From Sphaerisporangium siamense (lineage in GTDB: Bacteria > Actinomycetota > Actinomycetes > Streptosporangiales > Streptosporangiaceae): 64,000 bases of DNA. The notes under the pieces are model-generated. The model ran no database searches and had not been told where the DNA came from. It was given only the letters and a program-made list of their open reading frames with translations. The stretch is from NCBI RefSeq assembly GCF_014205275.1, contig NZ_JACHND010000001.1, forward strand, positions 5,332,001 through 5,396,000. The letters are read 5' to 3'. Made by a program: the position numbers and the translations under genes. Shown here in pieces: positions 9,743 through 16,740 of this stretch. The stretch's first letter is position 1; each line of letters starts with the position of its first letter.

Positions 9743-10546
9743 TCAGCGGAGGCGGTCGGTGAGGCGGCGGGCGGCGCGGGCGAGGCGTGCGCTCCAGCCG
9801 TCCGCCCGTGGCGGCGGTTCCCGTACGGCCTGGGGGCGCGCCGCCACCTCGGTGGACGGGGCCGGCAGCACCTGGCGGCGGGTGACGTCGTCGGCCGCCG
9901 CGTGCGTGAGGCCGAGGCGGCGCGCCCTGCGGGAGAACCGCAGGCCGGCGACCGCGGTGACCGGCCCGGCGGACGCGGCGGCCGAGGCCCACAGCACCGC
10001 GGCCTCCTCGGGCGGCCACAGTTCCACGCCGCCGCCCGTCCGCAGCGGCACCGGCGCGGGCCCGGCGGCCGTCCCGTCCCACGGCGGCGGCGCGGCCGGG
10101 GCCGGGTGGGTGCGCGGGGTCTCGTGGGCGGGCAGCGTCCAGTCCAGGCCGACCCAGCGCGCGTACTCCGGACCCGCCCACGCGCGGTACCGTGCGCGCA
10201 GCTCCCCGAGCGGAGGCGGCGCGGACCGGTCCCGGGCCTCCTGCAGCCAGCCGACGAAGCAGTACAGCGGCCGTCCGCCGTCGGTGTCCATGCCCGCGCC
10301 GAGCTCCGCGGCCTGGCAGGCCACGCCCACCAGCCGGGGGCCGCCCCGGTGGGCGATGAGGAAGCGCGGGCCGAGGTCCAGGTCCTGCCCGCGGTCGACG
10401 ACCGCGCGCACCGCCTCCCGCACCCAGCCGAGCCCGTCCGGCCCCGCGGGCCCGGCCCGCCACCAGTGGTCGTGGTGCAGCGTCCGGCCGTACACCACCG
10501 GCGCCCACTCTCCCGCGCTCACCTCAGCCGACCCCCACCCCTGCAC
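9743..10546 (-). CDS. protein of unknown function, last gene of GTPase/actin-like operon
   Basis: A 267-residue protein I do not recognise. The N-terminal 110 residues look folded (VVYGRTLHHDHWW, then GPRFLIAHRGGPRLVGVACQ, then GGRPLYCFVGWLQ). A Pro/Ala-rich middle and a basic C-terminal end (ARLARAARRLTDRLR) follow. No signal peptide or membrane segment is visible. The GTG at 10546 is used; a second in-frame GTG at 10522 is equally plausible because neither has a good ribosome site. It lies 26 bases after the preceding GTPase gene and is transcribed with it, so it is probably an accessory or partner protein of that operon. Some GTPase-associated proteins of such clusters are this kind of regulator, but homology is not shown here. 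Confidence 0.75.
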   Translation of the reverse strand: MQGWGSAEVSAGEWAPVVYGRTLHHDHWWRAGPAGPDGLGWVREAVRAVVDRGQDLDLGPRFLIAHRGGPRLVGVACQAAELGAGMDTDGGRPLYCFVGWLQEARDRSAPPPLGELRARYRAWAGPEYARWVGLDWTLPAHETPRTHPAPAAPPPWDGTAAGPAPVPLRTGGGVELWPPEEAAVLWASAAASAGPVTAVAGLRFSRRARRLGLTHAAADDVTRRQVLPAPSTEVAARPQAVREPPPRADGWSARLARAARRLTDRLR

Positions 10547-10572
10547 CGCGCCGGGCCGTCACGGCGCCCCGC

Positions 10573-11616
10573 TCACAGGTCGTCGCTTTCCACGCGGGCG
10601 CCGTCGCGGAAGACCGGCAGTTCCTTGATCTCCTCGCGGAGTGTGGCGCCCCAATGATCGGTCATTCTCCGCCTCCCGTCGGCGACCCACCAGGCCTCTT
10701 CCACCTGGGCCCGCTCCGATTCCAGGCCCCGTAGCTCCGCGCGGCGCAGCAGCCGCCCCAGCCGTTCCCCGTTCACCCGGTCGAGCTCGGCGGTGAGATG
10801 CCGGTGCCGCGCGCCCAGGGACCCCAGCTCGGCGTCCAGCAGCCGCCGCTCCTCGCGCAGCCGGTGGAACATGGTGAACATGACCGGCTTGTGGAGCCAG
10901 AAGGGCCGCACCGTCGCCGGATCCACCCGGCCCCGCGTGGGCGCGCCGAACCCGCCGACCGTCACCGGGCACAGCGCGGCGGTCATCCCCGGCTGGCGCA
11001 TCACCGGCAGCAGGCCGAGGATCGTCTCCAGCGCCCGGTCCAGCCGCTGGGTGATCGTCAGGTGCTGGGGCAGCTCGGCCAGCAGCCGGTCCGCCTTGGT
11101 GAGCAGCACGACGACCGACAGGGCGGGCCGCGCGGGCTCCCGTTCCAGCAGGGCGGAGCGCACCAGCGCGGTCATCCTGCGCGTCTCCAGCGCCTGCGGC
11201 GACGCGCCGAGCCGGCTCCCGTCCAGCACCAGGTAGACGCTGTCGGTCGCGGCCAGGCGCTGGACGAGCCGGCGCGCGTCCGGCGACTCGATGAAGCCGT
11301 TCGCCTCGCCGAGCGGGGTGGTCATCGCCCCGCCTCGGAAGTCGGTCCAGTCCAGGCGCAGCAGCGGGTCCTTGCCGTGCAGGAACGTGAAGCGGTACTC
11401 GAAGGGCTCCTCGGGGGTGGGCGGCGGCAGCACCCCCTCGGCGCACAGCCGGTCCCAGGCGCGGCCGAGCTCGAAGTCCTTGTCCTGATCCTTCTCCAGC
11501 AGCGCGTACGCGCGCTCGCCGAGCGACATCGTCGCGTACATGCCGAGCAGGAACGTCGTCTTGCCGGACATGGGGGCGCCCAGCATGGTCACGACGATGG
11601 GCCGAATCCAGTCCAC
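10573..11616 (-). CDS. P-loop GTPase-like protein of the TRAFAC type (double-GTPase-like pair, member 2)
   Basis: A 347-residue nucleotide-binding protein. The Walker A loop GAPMSGKTTF is at residues 13-22, a G3/Walker B-like block DWTDFRGGAM is near 85, and a TKAD specificity motif occurs in VVVLLTKADRL, indicating guanine preference. A charged helical segment (about 255-330) that looks coiled-coil follows. GTG at 11616 was chosen because it follows GGAGG at 7 bases; the start overlaps the end of the upstream P-loop gene by 28 bases. It shares the pattern W-x-D-x-x-G-G-A with that neighbour, so the two are probably paralogues working together. The specific role is unknown. Confidence 0.82.
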   Translation of the reverse strand: MDWIRPIVVTMLGAPMSGKTTFLLGMYATMSLGERAYALLEKDQDKDFELGRAWDRLCAEGVLPPPTPEEPFEYRFTFLHGKDPLLRLDWTDFRGGAMTTPLGEANGFIESPDARRLVQRLAATDSVYLVLDGSRLGASPQALETRRMTALVRSALLEREPARPALSVVVLLTKADRLLAELPQHLTITQRLDRALETILGLLPVMRQPGMTAALCPVTVGGFGAPTRGRVDPATVRPFWLHKPVMFTMFHRLREERRLLDAELGSLGARHRHLTAELDRVNGERLGRLLRRAELRGLESERAQVEEAWWVADGRRRMTDHWGATLREEIKELPVFRDGARVESDDL

Positions 11617-12323
11617 GGCTCGTCCTCCGTTGTCCGGTGTTCCCGGTCCCATGCCAGGCCGGTGAGGGCGGGCGCCACCTGCGCGGGCAGGGGCGCCGCC
11701 GCCGCGAGGCACCACAGCAGGCAGTCCTGCGGGCGGTTGACGTCTCCCTCTCCCAGCCGCACGGCCACCGCGGGCGTCCCGGTCCGCGCGGCCAGCGACC
11801 ACAGCGCGTGGAACGGCGCGGGGACCTCGCCGGGCGCGGCGGCCCCGGTCAGCGCGACCAGCAGTGCGAACGGCCCGGCGGCCGGGGCGAGCAGGCGGCG
11901 CCGGACCAGCACCGCCAGCGGGCGCACCCGGCTCTCGGCGTAGGCGGCGCCGCGCGTCAGGTCGGCGGCGTCCACCAGCGCGATCACGGCCCGGGCCGCG
12001 AGGACGTCGGCCAGCAGCGCGGGCGCGGTGCCCGCGGCGCCGGTGCCGGTCAGCGCGCCGCCCGGGTGGTCGTGCCAGCTCATCCGCGTCGCCCGCCCGT
12101 CCGCGGGCCTGAGCCGGAAGCGGTAGGCGTGCCCGCGGACGGTCGGCGCGGGCGCGCGCCCCCGGGCCAGGCGCCGTTCGGCCCGCCGCAGCCGCAGGTG
12201 GTCGCGGTACCCGGCCCGCAGGCCGAGCGGGGTGATCCGGCGCAGCGCCGCGTACGCGCCGGCGAGGAAGGCGGTCTTGCCCGCGCCCGGGTGCCCGATC
12301 ACCACGATGCGCGTCGGCGTCAT
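11589..12323 (-). CDS. P-loop GTPase-like protein (paired paralogue, member 1)
   Basis: A 244-residue protein with a P-loop, GHPGAGKTAF at residues 10-19, and a Walker B-region block SWHDHPGGAL near residue 88 that matches the W-x-D-x-x-G-G-A pattern of the next gene. LVALTGAAAP occupies the place of the guanine-specificity motif, so the NKxD motif is missing and nucleotide preference is uncertain. The ATG at 12323 overlaps the stop of the upstream gene as ATGA, indicating translational coupling. It is probably a degenerate partner GTPase; enzymatic activity is inference. Confidence 0.8.
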   Translation of the reverse strand: MTPTRIVVIGHPGAGKTAFLAGAYAALRRITPLGLRAGYRDHLRLRRAERRLARGRAPAPTVRGHAYRFRLRPADGRATRMSWHDHPGGALTGTGAAGTAPALLADVLAARAVIALVDAADLTRGAAYAESRVRPLAVLVRRRLLAPAAGPFALLVALTGAAAPGEVPAPFHALWSLAARTGTPAVAVRLGEGDVNRPQDCLLWCLAAAAPLPAQVAPALTGLAWDREHRTTEDEPWTGFGPSS

Positions 12324-13474
12324 TCGCGCCCGTAGATCACGCGGCCCGGCAGCCTGTCCTCGCCCACCCGCAGCCAGGTGCGCAGGCAGGCGAGGATCTC
12401 GCCGCTGCGCGGGTCCCCGGCCCGGTAGGCGATGTCCCGGTTGCCGGTGTACCCCTGCAGGTCGGCGTACGGCCTGATCTCCAGGACCTTCACCTCGGCG
12501 TCCACGCCCGTGGCCCTGGCCCGCAGGACGTGCTCCTCCAGCAGCCGCCGCGACCGGTCGGCCACGCCGCCCCACCAGCTCGCCGGGTGGGCGGGCGGCC
12601 GGTGGACGATCGAGCAGAGCGCCTCGTCCACCAGGCGGTGCGCGCGCAGCGCGGCCGGGGTCCCCGGCTCGGCGCCGGCCAGCGCGCCGAGCCGCCGGTG
12701 CAGCTCGGTGCGGTAGGCGTTCCAGGTGCGCGGGTCGTCCAGCGGGTGCAGCCCGGAGGTGCGCAGTCCTTCCAGCGCGTGGCAGGTCGTGGGGTCGACC
12801 TGGGCGATCCGCACGACCTGGGTGGCCAGCACCGCGAGCCCGTCGTCGCCGTCCGGGCCGAGGGCCTCGGCGACGTCGGGGTCACGCGGCCCCCCGGGCG
12901 CCTCCCTGATGCCCGGGGTCGCGAGGGCGGGGGCGGGCTCCACCAGGACGCGCGGCACGGCGCCGGGCAGCTCCAGCCACGTGGCCGGCCCCGCGCCGTT
13001 GAGACGCTCGTCGCGGATCGCGCGCGCCCGGTCCCGCCACTCGTCGGCCACCGCCGGGTCCAGCCGCAGGCAGGCCGTCCACAGCGCCCGCCAGGTGTCG
13101 ACGTCGGCGTGCTTGACCACGCTGGACCGGCCCAGATACGCGGCCACGCGCGGGTCGGCCATGAACGCGTGCGCCAGCTCGGCGAGCGGCCCGGAACCCC
13201 GGTCGTGCGGCTCCGCGGGCGCGACGGACAGGGCGATGGACGGCGCCATGGAGTGGGCGGCGGACGGTATGGCGGGCGCGCCCGCGAGCAGGGCGGCCAG
13301 CTCGTCGGCCAGCGCGGCGCAGGCGGCGCGCGCCGGGTCGCCGGGCCCGGCCGCCCCCGCCCCGGACGCCAGCGCGGCCTGCGTCCCGGTCAGCACGGCC
13401 CTGGCCAGGGCCGTCAGCGGCGAGTCGGGCCCGTCCAGCACCGCGCGCAGACGCTCCTCCAGCCCTCCGCCCAT
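12320..13474 (-). CDS. unknown 384-aa protein between SrfB-like ATPase and GTPases
   Basis: I do not recognise this protein. It is soluble and largely helical in composition, with an Ala-rich N-terminal half and a better conserved-looking C-terminal block (WWGGVADRSRRLLEEHVLRAR, then VLEIRPYADLQGYTGNRDI, then GRVIYGRE). The ATG at 13474 overlaps the SrfB-like stop by one base, and its own stop overlaps the next start by four, so it is made in step with its neighbours. By position and size it may correspond to the SrfA component of SrfABC-type loci, but no sequence motif seen here proves that. Confidence 0.75.
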   Translation of the reverse strand: MGGGLEERLRAVLDGPDSPLTALARAVLTGTQAALASGAGAAGPGDPARAACAALADELAALLAGAPAIPSAAHSMAPSIALSVAPAEPHDRGSGPLAELAHAFMADPRVAAYLGRSSVVKHADVDTWRALWTACLRLDPAVADEWRDRARAIRDERLNGAGPATWLELPGAVPRVLVEPAPALATPGIREAPGGPRDPDVAEALGPDGDDGLAVLATQVVRIAQVDPTTCHALEGLRTSGLHPLDDPRTWNAYRTELHRRLGALAGAEPGTPAALRAHRLVDEALCSIVHRPPAHPASWWGGVADRSRRLLEEHVLRARATGVDAEVKVLEIRPYADLQGYTGNRDIAYRAGDPRSGEILACLRTWLRVGEDRLPGRVIYGRE

Positions 13475-16400
13475 CAGTGCACACCCGCGAACGGGTCGTA
13501 CGCCTCGCGGTAGTCCAGGTCGCCGGAGAACATGTGGGCGCGGAACACCGTCCCGGGGACACGCTCCACCTCCCGCAGCCCGGAGGCGGCGCGGAACGGC
13601 GGGTCGCCCCGGTGTACGCGCAGGTCGCCGCGCTCGTCCAGGCTCACCGTGAACCGCGGCGCGACCCCGGGCACGTCCCGGCCCGTCACCTGGGACGGCG
13701 ACACGGTCGCCACCAGCGTGTCCGCGCCCGCGTCGTTCGTCCCCGCGCCGTTCGTCCCCGCGCCGTGCGGGCGCAGGTAGAAGCGCCAGCCGTACGGCGC
13801 GGGGGGCGGCAGCTCGGCGAACGCGCCGCGGAACGTCTCGGCGTCCTCGCCGGACTCGATGACGAACGTGGCCGTCAACAGCGCGTCGGGGTCGCTCAGG
13901 TCGAACACGGCCTCGCCGACGCCGTCGGTCATGCTGCCCGGGATGCCGGGGTTGACGACGATCGAGGCGGGCGTGCCGAGGTGCCGCTCGTCCGGCGGCG
14001 CGTCCAAGACGCCGTGCCGGTCGTCCGGCGGCGCGTCCAAGACGCCGTGCCGGTCGTCCGGCGGCGCGTCCAGGACGCCGTGCCGGTCGCGGCCGACCGC
14101 GTAGTGCGGCGCGAGGCCCCGGCACAGCAGCACGTGCATGTCCATGTCGGTGTCGGCCTCCACCATGGCCCGCATCTCGGTGCGCCACACCTCCTCGTCG
14201 TAGGCGAACCCGGGCTCGGGGTTGGCCTGCAGGTAGTCGGCGACGCGGAAGAACGTCCAGTACACCGGCTCGCTCGTGCTCTTCTGCCGGTACACCTGGA
14301 AGCTCTCGGTCAGGCCGATCCACCGGTCGTTCCTGATGATGAGCTGGCCGTCACCGCCGATCAGGGGCAGGCGGTCGCCGGAGGAGAACAGGGGAGTGGT
14401 GCCCGCGCTGCCCGACCCGGTCTGGCCGCCGGCGGTGAAGGTGCCGCGCAGGAAGAAGAACAGGTTCTCCACGTCGACCTGCAGCCACACCGCGCCGCGC
14501 CGCAGGTGGTCCTGCACCTCCTTGGGGTCGGGGTGGACCTCCTGGCGCAGGCTCTCGGCCCAGCACGACCCGATCGAGGCGGCGTGCTTGGCGTACTCGT
14601 CCTCGATCCAGACGCTGCTCGGATCCCAGTCGATCTGCCCGCGCTCGTCCGGCCGCCGCTCGGAGAACGCGGTGATCAGCTCCTCCCTGACCAGGTTCAT
14701 CCGCGAGCTGCGGCCGGTGAAGATGACCCGGTCCAGCGCGGCGCCCTCCCGTTCGCTGAGCTGGCCGCGCACCAGGTCGGCGGCCAGGCGCATGATGTCG
14801 GCGAGCACGGGCCTGATCAGCCCCGCGAAGTCCTCGTGGCCCAGTTCCTCGCCCGGCCCGCCGGGGTCGCCGGCGTACCCGAGCGCGCTCATGATCTGGT
14901 CCACCTCCTCCTGGGGGAGGGCGAAGGACTTCTCCGCGCCCAGCGTGATCTTCGCCCGCTCGGCCAGGTCCCACAGCAGGTCGAACACCTGGCGGGCCTG
15001 CTCGGCCGTCGCGCCGTCCTTGTCCTTCCACTGGGTCGGCACCAGGAGCTGGACGTTCTCGCGGGCCGTCTCGCGCGTGCCCGGCTTCGGGCTGAGGATC
15101 GCCGCCAGCAGCGACCCCGGCACGTACTGGCCGGCGGAGTCCTTGAAACGGTCGTCGAAGACGGCGATGACCTTGCGCGGGTCCTGCCCGCGCGGGCCGT
15201 CCTGGGCGGGGGTCCTGATGATCCGCTCGGCGATCACGGCCTTCAGCCAGTTGAACACCAGCAGGGTGAGGTAGTCGCCGCCGCGCTGCGTCTCGCCCGT
15301 CGTGCCGAGCAGCCACGGGGTCAGCCGGTAGTAGCGCCCGTAGTGCGGGTCGCCGTCGGCGCCCGCCGCCGGGGTGCGGTCGGCCAGTTCCAGCCGCAGC
15401 AGCGCGATGTCGGTGGTGCCGCCGCCGATGTCGACGATCAGCACGTGCTGCTCCCACTCGGCGCGGTTGGCGTTCTCCCGGGGCGGCACCACCGGCCTGC
15501 TGCGCGCCGCGAACGCCTCCACGCTGAGGTCGAAGACGCCGCCGAACTCGCGCATCAGGAAGAACATGGCCGCGCCGATGGCCTCGTCGAACCGGGTGAT
15601 GACCCGGCCGACGCCGTCGGCCTCCACCATCTTCTGCAGCGCCTGCCGCACCCGGGGCGGTGACATGGTCGGGTAGGTGACCAGGACGTTGTTCACCTCG
15701 CCGGGCGCGAAGCCCTCGCTGTTGCGCCGCCTGGCCAGGTACTGGTCGGTGCGCGCGAGCAGGTCGCTCAGCACGCCCCGGATCAGGTCCTCGACCGCGA
15801 ACTCGCCGTCGGGCCCCGTGCGCGCGTCGGGGCGGCCGAGCCGCTGCTTGAGCCCGCGGTGCTCGCGCCGGGCGTCCTCGCCCGCCTCGTCGCCCTCCGA
15901 CGGCGGCAGCATGGACACGGTGAGCGGCCGCCTGCGCACGACGTAGGCGGCGCTGCGCAGCTCGGTGGCGCGCGTGGAGGGGTCCAGCTCGACGCGGAAC
16001 AGGCGCAGGCTGTCCAGGGGCGGCTCGCGGAAGGCGGCGTCGTACGCCTCGCTCAGCCGCGTCGTCACCAGGCGGCGCAGCGGCGGCGAGCACAGGGGCC
16101 GCGAGCGTTCCAGCTCCAGGATCAGCCGGTCGCCGATGGTGGAGTCGGTGTCGGAGCGCAGCAGCGCGACCAGCCGTTCCGCCGACGGCGGGCCCGAGCC
16201 GTCCGACCTCAGCAGTCGTTCGGCGAGGTTCTGCACGAAACGGTTCCACTCCGCGCTGAGCGCCGTGTTCCCGCGGCCGGGGTCGTCGCGCAGCAGCGAC
16301 GACAGCTCGCCGAGCAGGCGGCGCTGCTGCTGGGGGGAGAAGAGCATCCAGTCCCTGCGGCCGATGTCGTACAGGGTGGCGGTCGAGCTGGAGGTGCCGA

Positions 16401-16740
16401 AGTCCACCGCGACCAGCCCCGGGTGCGGCTGGGTGACCCGGCGCGAGCGCGTCGCCTCCTCCTCCGCTTTCTCCCCGGGGTCCGTGGCGGGGTCGGCGGC
16501 GGGCGGCTCGGGGGCCGGCACTTCATGCGCGCGGGTGTCCCCGTCGCGCGGCGGCGGCTGCTCGGCGCGAGGACGCGGCCGGGTGAACGGCTGCGTGACC
16601 GGCTCGGGCTCCCAGCCCGGCTCCGGCTCGGGTCTGCGGTGCTGCTGCCGCGGCTGCGGCGAGGTGTAGTCGCGGGCGAACTCGTTCCAGTCCGCCCAGG
16701 GGTTCGACGGCCGCTCCGCGTCCGGTCGCTCCTCACGCAT
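13474..16740 (-). CDS. SrfB-like actin/Hsp70-superfamily ATPase
   Basis: A 1088-residue protein. Residues 21-105 are a disordered Pro/Glu/Arg-rich arm. The ATPase core has the phosphate-1 motif AVDFGTSSSTATLY (111-124), phosphate-2 VDIGGGTTDIALL (436-448) and adenosine motif VIFTGRSSRMN (672-682), all expected of the actin/Hsp70 fold. Large insertions and a C-terminal beta-rich part (about 750-1088) resemble the virulence factor SrfB group rather than DnaK. Three 11-residue repeats (RHGVLDAPPDD) occupy about 886-918. The ATG at 16740 follows GGGAGG at 5 bases and overlaps the upstream GTPase stop by 8 bases; the GTG at 16761 is an alternative. It probably forms a complex with the dynamin-like neighbour (inference). 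Confidence 0.87.
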   Translation of the reverse strand: MREERPDAERPSNPWADWNEFARDYTSPQPRQQHRRPEPEPGWEPEPVTQPFTRPRPRAEQPPPRDGDTRAHEVPAPEPPAADPATDPGEKAEEEATRSRRVTQPHPGLVAVDFGTSSSTATLYDIGRRDWMLFSPQQQRRLLGELSSLLRDDPGRGNTALSAEWNRFVQNLAERLLRSDGSGPPSAERLVALLRSDTDSTIGDRLILELERSRPLCSPPLRRLVTTRLSEAYDAAFREPPLDSLRLFRVELDPSTRATELRSAAYVVRRRPLTVSMLPPSEGDEAGEDARREHRGLKQRLGRPDARTGPDGEFAVEDLIRGVLSDLLARTDQYLARRRNSEGFAPGEVNNVLVTYPTMSPPRVRQALQKMVEADGVGRVITRFDEAIGAAMFFLMREFGGVFDLSVEAFAARSRPVVPPRENANRAEWEQHVLIVDIGGGTTDIALLRLELADRTPAAGADGDPHYGRYYRLTPWLLGTTGETQRGGDYLTLLVFNWLKAVIAERIIRTPAQDGPRGQDPRKVIAVFDDRFKDSAGQYVPGSLLAAILSPKPGTRETARENVQLLVPTQWKDKDGATAEQARQVFDLLWDLAERAKITLGAEKSFALPQEEVDQIMSALGYAGDPGGPGEELGHEDFAGLIRPVLADIMRLAADLVRGQLSEREGAALDRVIFTGRSSRMNLVREELITAFSERRPDERGQIDWDPSSVWIEDEYAKHAASIGSCWAESLRQEVHPDPKEVQDHLRRGAVWLQVDVENLFFFLRGTFTAGGQTGSGSAGTTPLFSSGDRLPLIGGDGQLIIRNDRWIGLTESFQVYRQKSTSEPVYWTFFRVADYLQANPEPGFAYDEEVWRTEMRAMVEADTDMDMHVLLCRGLAPHYAVGRDRHGVLDAPPDDRHGVLDAPPDDRHGVLDAPPDERHLGTPASIVVNPGIPGSMTDGVGEAVFDLSDPDALLTATFVIESGEDAETFRGAFAELPPPAPYGWRFYLRPHGAGTNGAGTNDAGADTLVATVSPSQVTGRDVPGVAPRFTVSLDERGDLRVHRGDPPFRAASGLREVERVPGTVFRAHMFSGDLDYREAYDPFAGVH
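13988..14086 (-). repeat. 3 x 33-bp tandem repeat inside SrfB-like ATPase gene
   Basis: Three direct 33-bp units (13988-14020, 14021-14053, 14054-14086) are nearly identical; the third differs by one base (A to G at 14073). They encode three copies of the 11-residue block RHGVLDAPPDD, in frame, in a proline-containing linker. The low divergence implies recent slippage or unequal exchange. Confidence 0.96.
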
